A stretch of 8,795 nt of DNA from assembly GCA_003561665.1 (NCBI GenBank), contig PWVY01000022.1, positions 1 to 8,795 of the forward strand, given 5' to 3'. Of this stretch, positions 1-4,996 are shown piece by piece (the first letter of the stretch is position 1; each line of letters opens with the position of its first letter). The position numbers were made by a program, and so were the translations under genes. The stretch is from Thermoplasmata archaeon. GTDB lineage: Archaea > Thermoplasmatota > SW-10-69-26. A model generated the notes under the pieces. The model saw only the letters and a program-made list of their open reading frames with translations. It was not told the DNA's origin and did no database searches.

Positions 1-119
1 ATCAACGCCCCCGGCCAACATAACACACCCTCCAAGCCACCGCCAACACCCGCGAAAACACACCCGGACCACCCACCAACACCGACCACGCACACCAAAC
101 CTACCACGCCGGACCCTAA
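1..119 (+). repeat. A/C-rich 3'-end repeat, copy 1 (cut by window edge)
   Basis: This is the 3' part of an element found four times in the window, ending at TAA 117-119. Its last 92 bases differ from copy 2 (1972-2262) at only three positions, all in one block (66-68). In the home frame the end reads THQ/NTDHAHQTYHAGP-like residues then stop. Around positions 21-28 one base is missing relative to copy 4, so the reading frame is broken and this copy cannot make the full C-terminus. Its 5' end lies outside the window, so it may be longer. It carries variant A1 at 45-54 and variant B2 at 66-68. Confidence 0.85.
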
Positions 120-238
120 CCCAACACCACAGCCCACCCTCATCATAGGAAGCCACGACGCCGCACACCCCAACTGGCGCGTGAGATCACGCATGCCAGA
201 CGGAGAACCCTCAAACCCAAGCCACCAAACCCCCAGCC

Positions 239-754
239 GTGGAACCAAAACCCACCGGCGAACCCGAGGACAGGAGCCATACCCTCCGGGAACTCGTTCG
301 ACAAGCCGAACGGGTCGTCGACCACCAAGTCGAAAACATCGAACGACAAAGCGAACGAAACGCTCACGCAGCCCGAACCGCCGTCGCCCTGCTCACCGTG
401 ATGGTCTCCGGCACCGGGCTCCTCGTCCATACCGGATCAGTCCCTTTACCCATCCTGATTCTCCTACCGGCCACGATGCTGGTCGCTGCCTGGGCTTCCA
501 TCCGCCTTGTCCTTCTGTCCACAGGATTCAGGAATCCAGGACGATCTGCTGCCGGGATCCGCCCGGTTTCTCTAGCACGCACCCCCCAACAACGCCTGGG
601 GCCTCTTCTTGAGGCTATCCAGAAACGGATGATCAAGAACTGGCGGCACAATAAACGAATCCTCCGAAAGATGCGGGAACGAAGAAACCGCAGCACGTTC
701 CTGGTTGGAATCGCTTATACGCTCACAATGACCATGCTAGGGTGGAGCCCATGA
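239..754 (+). CDS. small membrane protein with N-terminal helix and three predicted membrane segments
   Basis: The 171-residue product starts at GTG 239, the only usual start codon in this frame after the upstream TGA at 182-184; no clear ribosome binding site precedes it. Residues 12-45 form a charged, probably helical stretch. Hydrophobic segments lie at about 48-65 and 69-93. A basic helix rich in Arg/Lys follows at about 128-151, and a last hydrophobic segment at 153-168 ends the protein. The order (helix, membrane hairpin, cytosolic helix, final membrane segment) resembles effector membrane domains of the Pycsar/SLATT kind found beside defence genes, but this is a likeness of topology only and I see no diagnostic motif. 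It overlaps the next ORF by ATGA, so the two are probably translated together. Gene call fairly sure, function unknown. Confidence 0.65.
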   Translation: MEPKPTGEPEDRSHTLRELVRQAERVVDHQVENIERQSERNAHAARTAVALLTVMVSGTGLLVHTGSVPLPILILLPATMLVAAWASIRLVLLSTGFRNPGRSAAGIRPVSLARTPQQRLGPLLEAIQKRMIKNWRHNKRILRKMRERRNRSTFLVGIAYTLTMTMLGWSP

Positions 755-879
755 CGCAAAAAGACCAAAAGGAGAACGAAGACCGCGAGGACCTCCCCGA
801 ACTCAAACCCGCGTGGACATACATCTCCGGAACCAACATCCCCACCGACGACCTCGAAGACGACCCCGTCGACGCGTGA
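751..879 (+). CDS. 42-residue acidic ORF coupled to the membrane protein
   Basis: ATG 751 overlaps the stop of the upstream membrane protein (ATGA), a usual sign of translational coupling. The product is very acidic, with many Asp/Glu in residues 5-18 and 33-41, and has a central PAWTYISG segment. It ends at TGA 877-879. The same reading frame continues after this stop as a nucleotidyltransferase fragment (880-1044), so the ORF may be either a real small partner protein or the front of a gene broken by the stop. I do not recognise a family. Confidence 0.45.
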   Translation: MTQKDQKENEDREDLPELKPAWTYISGTNIPTDDLEDDPVDA

Positions 880-1044
880 CCTGACCTTCTTGTCTCCTTC
901 CGCGGCGTTCCCACCCTATTCGAGATGGGGCGCCCAAGGAAGCGGCTGGCAGAAATCCTCTCACGAGAGGTTGATATCGTCACCCCAGAAGGCCTCCGCG
1001 AGCGAACGCTCGTCTACGCACGGCGGGACTCAATCCCGGTATAG
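880..1044 (+). pseudogene. MntA-like nucleotidyltransferase fragment
   Basis: Read in the frame of the 42-residue ORF but after its TGA, this stretch gives PDLLVSFRGVPTLFEMGR, then REVDIVTPEGL and finally RRDSIPV before TAG 1042-1044. These match the second half of minimal nucleotidyltransferases (MntA of HepT-MntA modules): DLLVxF after the first catalytic Asp, LFE, then VDLVTPEGL with the third acidic residue. The N-terminal GS-x-ARG motif and the first Asp of the DxD motif are missing, and a TGA sits where the first Asp would be. No HepT gene follows. In the intact family this protein adds AMP to the HepT toxin; this remnant should be inactive. Confidence 0.7.
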
Positions 1045-1230
1045 GAGGATCGCTGTGTCCTGGGACCCACAAGTTCTTCTTGCTGCACCGAGCGGTTCGT
1101 TTCCGGATCCTAATGCTAAGCCGGCACCTGGCTCGTGTCAACCTGCAAATCCAGCCGGCCCGCCCGAAGGGGGAGGGTCCGTGGATTTCAGCTTTGAAGA
1201 AACGCTAGGAGGCGTAACCCAAACCCCATA
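1045..1230 (+). other. short region with a doubtful 58-residue ORF
   Basis: Directly after the nucleotidyltransferase relic, AGGAGG at 1043-1048 precedes GTG 1055 by six bases and opens a frame to TAA 1229-1231. The product would be rich in Pro, Gly and Ser with no recognisable family. This is where a HepT gene would be expected after MntA, but the sequence does not look like HepT. It may be noncoding debris with a ribosome binding site left over. Confidence 0.2.
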
Positions 1231-1263
1231 ACTATATACTCTAATGTATCCATTAATCCATAT
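1222..1263 (+). promoter_or_regulatory. archaeal promoter of the first VapBC pair
   Basis: A TATA-like box (ACTATATACT, 1231-1240) lies about 28 bases before ATG 1264, preceded by an A/C stretch that could serve as a BRE. The stretch 1228-1265 is clearly AT-rich against its surroundings. There is no Shine-Dalgarno sequence before ATG 1264, so the transcript is probably leaderless. RHH-type antitoxins commonly bind their own promoter, so autoregulation here is plausible but not shown. Confidence 0.6.
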
Positions 1264-1464
1264 ATGGTTACGACGGTCTCCGTCTCCGAAGAGGTTCGCA
1301 AAGAACTCATGCGAGTCAAGCTCGAGGAGGGCAAACGCAGCGTCGACGAACTCCTCGAAGAACTCCTCCTAGAACACCGCAAACTCAAATTCCACGAAGC
1401 CTCCGACCTCTTCCGCCAGAAACTCTCCGAACAAGGCCTAGAACTAGAGGACTTGATCGAGTGA
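1264..1464 (+). CDS. vapB: VapB-type antitoxin
   Basis: The 66-residue protein starts MVTTVSVSEEVRKELMRVK and continues with a Glu/Leu-rich helix (VDELLEELLLEH, residues 27-38). This is the layout of archaeal DUF217-type VapB antitoxins: a short beta strand and helices for dimerisation and DNA binding (about 1-40), then a C-terminal segment (43-66) that would fold onto the toxin. The stop overlaps the toxin start in GTGA (1461-1464). It should neutralise the PIN toxin next to it and repress the shared promoter. Expected length for the family is about 65-80 residues, so it looks intact. Confidence 0.85.
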   Translation: MVTTVSVSEEVRKELMRVKLEEGKRSVDELLEELLLEHRKLKFHEASDLFRQKLSEQGLELEDLIE

Positions 1465-1883
1465 ACATCGTCATCGACACCAACGTCCTCTTCTCCGCCC
1501 TCTACCGACCCACCTCCGTCCCCGGACGAATCATCGAACTCGCCCTCGAAGACGAGATCACGCTCTACGCCCCCGACACCGTACTCAAAGAACTCGAACG
1601 CAACCTGAAAGACAAACTCGACTACTCAACCGACGAATGGAACAAAAACCAACAAGCCCTCCCCATCGAATGGATCCAAGAGACCATCTACGAACCCCAA
1701 CTCGAAACCGCCCACACCGCCATCAACGACGCCAGCGATGCCCCCATCATCGCAACAGCCCTCACCGTCGACGCAATCATCGTCAGCGGAGATAAACACT
1801 TCCACCCGCTCGAAAAAGACATCGTCGAAACCTACAAACCCAGACAAACCCACGAACTCATCCAAGACCTCCGCAACCCCTAA
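1461..1883 (+). CDS. vapC: VapC-type PIN ribonuclease toxin
   Basis: The 140-residue product starts at GTG 1461, overlapping the antitoxin stop by four bases. It shows the PIN pattern: VIDTNVLFSAL with Asp6, Glu44 in VLKELE, Asp93 in ASDAPIIATAL, and Asp111 in VSGDKHF. These four acidic residues form the metal site of PIN nucleases, which in VapC toxins cut RNA (often tRNA). It belongs to the PIN family with the C-terminal SGD-K-HF motif. All key residues are present and the length is normal, so the toxin looks active. The codons are strongly biased toward A and C, as in the following repeat. Confidence 0.9.
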   Translation: MNIVIDTNVLFSALYRPTSVPGRIIELALEDEITLYAPDTVLKELERNLKDKLDYSTDEWNKNQQALPIEWIQETIYEPQLETAHTAINDASDAPIIATALTVDAIIVSGDKHFHPLEKDIVETYKPRQTHELIQDLRNP

Positions 1884-1971
1884 GCCAAACGGAAGCGCGT
1901 GGCCTGCCCGCGCGCCGCCGGCCTCATCAACACCAAAACATTCCAAACCCACGTCAACGATGCTCAACGTA
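1884..1971 (+). other. short gap between VapC and repeat copy 2
   Basis: No terminator hairpin or promoter is evident. The end of the gap holds ATG 1960, the first start codon in the home frame of the repeat, so the repeat ORF may begin here. Confidence 0.3.
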
Positions 1972-2262
1972 GTCCTCGCCCTCAGCGTCCACGACGACCT
2001 CAACGACCCCGTCAACGCCACCCTCCACCTCACCCTCCAACACCAAACCCTAGGAACCACCCACCAAGCAACCCTCACCACCGGCACGACCGGCCTCCTC
2101 CTCTACCAACGCCCCCACACCCTCACCGCCGGCCCCACAGGCATCAACGCCCCCAGCGAACACCACACCACCCTCCAAGCCACCGCCAACACCCGCGAAA
2201 ACACACCCAACCCACCCACCAACACCGACCACGCACACCAAACCTACCACGCCGGACCCTAA
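1960..2262 (+). CDS. 100-residue ORF covering repeat copy 2; C-terminal fragment of a probable surface protein
   Basis: This is the only copy of the repeat whose home frame is open throughout. From ATG 1960 it reads MLNVVLALSVHDDLNDPVNA, then alternating Thr/Leu strands, GTTGLLLYQ, AGPTGINAP and a His/Thr-rich end, YHAGP then TAA 2260-2262. The DDLNDPVNATLHLTL pattern followed by TTGTTGLLLY resembles the beta-sandwich (Ig-like or carboxypeptidase-regulatory-like) repeats of archaeal surface proteins, but this is a guess from the pattern. There is no signal peptide, membrane segment or ribosome binding site, so it is more likely the tail of a larger gene than a working small protein. His, Gln, Asn, Thr and Pro are over-represented because the strand is almost free of G and T. 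Confidence 0.4.
   Translation: MLNVVLALSVHDDLNDPVNATLHLTLQHQTLGTTHQATLTTGTTGLLLYQRPHTLTAGPTGINAPSEHHTTLQATANTRENTPNPPTNTDHAHQTYHAGP
1972..2262 (+). repeat. A/C-rich 3'-end repeat, copy 2 (longest intact copy)
   Basis: This copy matches copy 4 (5185-5476) over its whole length, from TCCTCGCCC at the left to the shared TAA. Its last 92 bases (2171-2262) match copy 3 (3900-3991) at 86 positions, copy 4 at 84 and copy 1 at 89. It carries variant A1 at 2188-2197 and B1 at 2209-2211. Only 12 of the 100 bases at 2161-2260 are G or T. Confidence 0.9.
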
Positions 2263-2450
2263 GCAGGTTCAGCGCTTGACGAGGTGTCTTGGAGGACAAC
2301 GAGCCTCCCTCAGGCGTAGGGTCTGCGTATCGCACGCGGAGAGAATCGCGCGAGTCGGAGAAGCTACATACCCCTCGCTCGGAAGCCTCAAACATGGATT
2401 CGTTCCAACCTTCAGTGAGGTCAGGCTTCTGCGGAATGTTTATCAGACGA
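2263..2450 (+). other. intergenic region before the UPF0175 gene
   Basis: I see no gene I can support. A frame from TTG 2276 stays open but has no family resemblance and overlaps the next gene. Composition is balanced, unlike the A/C-rich repeat just before it. At the right end, TGTTTATCAG (about 2436-2445) could be a TATA-like box for the gene at 2467. Confidence 0.35.
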
Positions 2451-2466
2451 CAAGGAGGATGTTAGG

Positions 2467-2734
2467 ATGGTACCTGTGGCGTCCGTCCACCTTGAGATCC
2501 CGGACCACGTCCTCTCCTCGCTGAACCTCCCCCCCGGGGAGGTCGAGCGTGAACTCCGAAAAGAACTGGCGATCGCGCTCTACGCTCGAGGCTCCCTATC
2601 CGTAGGCAAGGCAGCAGAATTCGCAGAGATGCCCCGTTGGGAGTTTGAGGAACAACTAGGGGACCGCCAGGTTCCCCGTCACTACGGAAGAGGAGCTCAA
2701 GGAGGATCTCGAGTATGGGCTGGGCGATCGCTGA
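2467..2734 (+). pseudogene. UPF0175-family antitoxin with a 3' frameshift
   Basis: ATG 2467 follows AGGAGG (2453-2458) by eight bases. Residues 8-73 match UPF0175 antitoxins: a first strand (VHLEIPDHV), LPPGEVERELRKELAIALYA, then the helix-turn-helix-like SLSVGKAAEFAEMPRWEF and LGDRQVP. At about 2685 the frame breaks: the family C-terminus (EEELKEDLEYGLGDR) is still present, but two frames over by one base, ending at TGA 2732-2734. A loss of two bases between 2685 and 2687 explains it. As it stands, translation leaves the family sequence after residue 73 and runs on through unrelated sequence to 3042. The partner toxin downstream is broken too, so the whole pair is decayed. Confidence 0.8.
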
Positions 2735-2804
2735 CGCCTCCGTTCTCATCCACCTTTCAAAGGTGGAGCATTTCGATCTCCTCCAACGTCTCTACGATCC
2801 CTAA
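2715..2804 (+). pseudogene. DUF3368-like PIN toxin, truncated
   Basis: From ATG 2715 the frame reads MGWAIADASVLIHLSKVEHF, then DLLQRLYDP and TAA 2802-2804. This is the first strand and helix of the DUF3368 type of PIN toxin (ADASxLIxLxK with the first catalytic Asp at residue 7), the usual partner of UPF0175 antitoxins. The start overlaps the end of the antitoxin's original frame by 20 bases, as in working pairs. Only 29 of some 150 residues remain; the middle and last catalytic acids are not found after the stop. A short IPNENLHVV in another frame just after may be a trace of the next strand. Confidence 0.75.
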
Positions 2805-2983
2805 CGAGAATCTACACGTTGTGGGGGACAAGCCCTCGAACACGCCTTCGACTACTGTCGAAAAGTCCCTGCTCCTCCACCGCCAGCACTCCCCGGACCA
2901 AGACAAGGAAATCATCCAGAACAGAAGCTCCCTGAGTTCAAGACAGCATAACCTTATGGAGGAGAAACCCTACAAGCCAATCG
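2805..2983 (+). other. degenerate gap after the broken toxin
   Basis: The frame of the dead toxin continues after its stop as a Pro/Gly/Gln-rich stretch to a TAA near 2950, with no PIN motif. I see no other gene. GCATAACCTTA at about 2947-2957 lies about 30 bases before ATG 2984 and may be the TATA-like box of the next pair. Confidence 0.35.
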
Positions 2984-3217
2984 ATGGCCATCTCTGGCAA
3001 GGACAAACCGCTGGAGGAACTCATCGACCAACTTCCCCCTGACCGAAGAGCCGCAGTGAAGGACTTCGCTCAGTTCCTCCTAGAACGAGAACAGGGGAAA
3101 GAAGATCGTCGCCTCTCTCTTTCCTGGGCCGGGGCCCTTCGAGATCTCAAGGACGAGGTTACCTCCGAACAGTTAGAGGATGAGGCCCTCGATCTCTGGC
3201 GAGGGAAAGGAGGTTAG
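2984..3217 (+). CDS. DUF2281-type antitoxin
   Basis: The 77-residue protein has the two hallmarks of the family: an N-terminal helix pair with EELIDQLPPDRRAAVKDFAQFLLER (residues 11-35, given here as a description of the span) and a C-terminal SWAGALRDL with SEQLEDEALDLW (47-72), which in such proteins wraps the toxin. No Shine-Dalgarno sequence stands at a usual distance from ATG 2984; a weak TATA-like box about 30 bases upstream suggests a leaderless transcript. It ends at TAG 3215-3217, seven bases before the likely toxin start. The length and both regions are normal, so it should be functional. Confidence 0.85.
   Translation: MAISGKDKPLEELIDQLPPDRRAAVKDFAQFLLEREQGKEDRRLSLSWAGALRDLKDEVTSEQLEDEALDLWRGKGG
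3209..3214 (+). promoter_or_regulatory. ribosome binding site that sets the PIN toxin start
   Basis: GGAGGT lies ten bases before GTG 3225. It favours this GTG over the in-frame ATG at 3180, which would add 15 non-PIN residues inside the antitoxin gene. Confidence 0.6.
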
Positions 3218-3224
3218 CGCTCGC

Positions 3225-3656
3225 GTGTGGCTCGTCGACACGAACATCTGGCTAGAAGTCTTACTCGAACAAGACCGGTCCGACCAGGCTGAACGCTTCC
3301 TGAAAGGAATCCCAGACCAGAATCTGGCTATCTCGGAATTCTCCCTCTCATCGATCGGCCTCATCCTCGTCCACAGAGGAGCCTCCACCCACTTCCAGGA
3401 ATTCGTCGATGATATCCTCATCCAAGGGAACGTCCACCGCGCCATCGTCCCATCTGAAGAAATGCCTAAGATTCCAAACCTAATGGAGAAATACGGCCTA
3501 GACTTCGATGACGCCTATCAATACTGCGTCGCAAACAGGCTCAAGGCCCCCATCGTGAGCTTCGATGACGACTTCGACGAAGCAGACCTCCAACGCTTCA
3601 CCCCCGAACAAGCCCTCGCAGAGGACGAAGATACATCCACTCAAGGGCCTCTATAG
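3225..3656 (+). CDS. vapC: VapC-type PIN ribonuclease toxin (DUF2281 partner)
   Basis: Starting at GTG 3225 gives 143 residues beginning MWLVDTNIWLEVLLEQ, so the first catalytic Asp is residue 5. Glu38 in AISEFSLSSIG, Asp95/Asp96 in GLDFDDAYQY and Asp114-116 in VSFDDDFD complete the acidic PIN site. The DFDDAYQY and SFDxDFD pattern is typical of PIN toxins paired with DUF2281 antitoxins. The last 15 or so residues are acidic and low in conservation. All key residues are present and the antitoxin next door is intact, so this pair probably works. Confidence 0.88.
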   Translation: MWLVDTNIWLEVLLEQDRSDQAERFLKGIPDQNLAISEFSLSSIGLILVHRGASTHFQEFVDDILIQGNVHRAIVPSEEMPKIPNLMEKYGLDFDDAYQYCVANRLKAPIVSFDDDFDEADLQRFTPEQALAEDEDTSTQGPL

Positions 3657-3742
3657 CCCCGAATTCGCCAGGAGACAGCGAGACCGTCCACGACGCCATC
3701 TTCCTGGAGAAACGTCATTGCTTGCGGGTCCAGCCGCCGCCT

Positions 3743-3892
3743 ATGGATGGGCTAACCGATGAGGCACTCGAACGCCTCTTCGACGAGTGCAGACAACTCG
3801 TCCAAACGCAACAATCCGCGATACAGGGCCTTGACAGCCGATTATCCAGCCTGCTCCGATTCGACGATTCGATGCCGCCATCTGGACACTAA
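3743..3892 (+). CDS. 49-residue hypothetical ORF, possible coiled coil
   Basis: ATG 3743 opens a frame to TAA 3890-3892. The product begins MDGLTDEALERLFDECRQLV and continues as a single amphipathic helix rich in Gln, Leu and Ser, then a short PPSGH end. The frame stays open upstream to about 3656 with plausible coding residues, so the gene could be the 3' part of something longer that lost its start. No ribosome binding site stands before ATG 3743. It ends eight bases before repeat copy 3 begins. I do not recognise it. Confidence 0.35.
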   Translation: MDGLTDEALERLFDECRQLVQTQQSAIQGLDSRLSSLLRFDDSMPPSGH

Positions 3893-3899
3893 TCTCTTC

Positions 3900-3991
3900 C
3901 CCTCCAAGCCACCGCCGACGCCAGAGAAAACACACCCAACCCACCCACCACCACCGACCACGCACACCAAACCTACCACGCAGGACCCTAA
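3900..3991 (+). repeat. A/C-rich 3'-end repeat, copy 3 (short, 92 bp)
   Basis: Only the last 92 bases of the repeat are present, with an abrupt left edge at CCCTCCAAGCC and the shared TAA at 3989-3991. It matches copy 2 at 86 of 92 positions. It combines variant A2 (3917-3926, as in copy 4) with variant B1 (3938-3940, as in copy 2). No start codon or coding context remains on its left. Confidence 0.9.
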
Positions 3992-4133
3992 GCCGTTCTA
4001 CACTTCGAGCGAGCAAGGAATCGAAAGGGCCATTCTCCAAAGCCCTCGGGTCCCCTCACGCCTCACGATGGAGATCTCGTGATGTGGGGGAACGTTCAGA
4101 AAGGGCTTTGTATCTGTATGTAATTAGTGTAGT
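3992..4133 (+). promoter_or_regulatory. intergenic region with the promoter of the toxin-first pair
   Basis: Nothing coding is evident. The right end turns AT-rich: CTTTGTATCTGTATGTAATTA at about 4106-4126 holds the best TATA-like sequence, centred some 25 bases before GTG 4134. No Shine-Dalgarno sequence precedes that GTG, which fits a leaderless start. Confidence 0.45.
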
Positions 4134-4640
4134 GTGAAAGTCGTAATGGACGCAGATGCCCTGATCAAGCTAACGAAAGCCTCCCTGAAAGAGGCCACAG
4201 TGGATGCCATGGACATCATCATCCCCCCAAAAGTAAAAATTGAAGCAGTGGACGAAGGAAAAAGGGGGAACCACGCAGATGCCCTCCTAATCGAAGAAAA
4301 CATTGAAGGAAAACGGCTCCGCGTGGAAGACTACTCTCCAACCGAAACGACAAAGAGAGCACAACAAGACCTGAACCTTGCCGACGGAGAGACGCACGTC
4401 CTCAACCTCTTCACTGCAACGGACGCCGATATCCTAGCAAGCGACGACGCAGCATTCCTGCGACTTATAAACGACATGTCCATCCCATTCACAACACCTG
4501 CCGCCCTCGTCGTTGCCCTCGTGGAACTAGGCGCCCTGGACTCAAAGACCGCCCTCGACAAGCTTGAAAAGCTCGCCCCACACATCAGCGAGGCAGAACA
4601 CGTCGCAACCCGAGAAGCCCTCCTGGAGGACCATGAATGA
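4134..4640 (+). CDS. PIN-domain toxin, first gene of its operon
   Basis: The 168-residue product from GTG 4134 starts MKVVMDADALIKLTKASLKE, a DUF3368-like PIN start with Asp6 in the first strand. Glu37 (KIEAVDEGKRG), Asp84/Glu86 (LADGETHVL) and Asp104/Asp105 (ILASDDAAFLRL) are the other likely metal ligands. A C-terminal helical part (ALVVALVELGAL, then LDKLEKLAPH) is typical of this branch. The stop overlaps the next start by ATGA. The toxin comes before the antitoxin, the reverse of the other pairs here. Its sequence is richer in A and less C-biased than neighbouring genes, which may point to a separate origin. Confidence 0.82.
   Translation: MKVVMDADALIKLTKASLKEATVDAMDIIIPPKVKIEAVDEGKRGNHADALLIEENIEGKRLRVEDYSPTETTKRAQQDLNLADGETHVLNLFTATDADILASDDAAFLRLINDMSIPFTTPAALVVALVELGALDSKTALDKLEKLAPHISEAEHVATREALLEDHE
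4625..4630 (+). promoter_or_regulatory. strong ribosome binding site inside the toxin gene
   Basis: GGAGGA lies six bases before ATG 4637 of the antitoxin and within the last codons of the toxin. It should drive efficient antitoxin translation although the toxin is first in the operon. Confidence 0.6.
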
Positions 4641-4963
4641 CGGAAGTCAAAAGCGTCCGTATCCCCGACGAGATCATGACCGCCATCCGCGACCGCGCAC
4701 GCCGAGAGCAACTCGACGAATCCACCACCATCCGCCAACTCGTCACGCTCGGCCTACGAGAAGAAGCCTGCCAACGCTACGCCCAAGGAGACATCACCCT
4801 CCGCGAAGCCGCCTCCATCGCAAACACGACCCTACGAGAGATGCTCGACCTCCTCAACGCACGCGGCATCCAAGGAAACGTGAGCCTCCAACAACAACGA
4901 GACGCCCTCAACCACACCAAAGACGCCCTTCAAGAAGACCAAGCCGAAGCCGCCGACACATAA
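4637..4963 (+). CDS. antitoxin with RHH start and UPF0175-like second half
   Basis: The 108-residue protein starts MTEVKSVRIPDEIMTAIRDR, a ribbon-helix-helix fold (about residues 4-42) for dimerisation and DNA binding. Residues 43-82 (YAQGDITLREAASIANTTL, then MLDLLNARGI) look like the helix-turn-helix region of UPF0175 antitoxins; compare YARGSLSVGKAAEFAEM in the broken gene at 2467. Such a double DNA-binding layout fits the DUF3368-like PIN partner. A charged tail (about 95-108) may contact the toxin. Start ATG 4637 overlaps the toxin stop and has a GGAGGA site, so the pair is coupled. Confidence 0.78.
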   Translation: MTEVKSVRIPDEIMTAIRDRARREQLDESTTIRQLVTLGLREEACQRYAQGDITLREAASIANTTLREMLDLLNARGIQGNVSLQQQRDALNHTKDALQEDQAEAADT

Positions 4964-4981
4964 GCACACCGCCACCCGCAT

Positions 4982-4987
4982 AGGAGA
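4982..4987 (+). promoter_or_regulatory. ribosome binding site of the chimeric ORF
   Basis: AGGAGA stands nine bases before ATG 4997, supporting this start. The gap from the antitoxin stop is only 33 bases and has no TATA-like box, so the gene is probably the third of the operon. Confidence 0.5.
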
Positions 4988-4996
4988 TAGAACAGG

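Noticed and set aside
1055..1231. HepT partner after the MntA relic
   Set aside because: The position fits, but the Pro/Gly-rich sequence has none of the helical pattern or RX4HXY motif of HepT.
1738..1959. Extension of the repeat ORF back into vapC
   Set aside because: It overlaps the well-supported vapC gene in another frame and shows only low-complexity Pro/Ser/Thr sequence.
1899..2279. Arg/Pro/His-rich frame over repeat copy 2
   Set aside because: It is an alternative frame kept open by the lack of T in the repeat; no start signal and low-complexity product.
2143..2395. Minus-strand frames over the repeats, rich in Gly, Trp, Val and Arg
   Set aside because: They are shadows of the A/C-rich + strand; no start signals and no family pattern.
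2276..2524. 82-residue + strand frame before the UPF0175 gene
   Set aside because: It overlaps the supported UPF0175 start in another frame and shows no recognisable motif.
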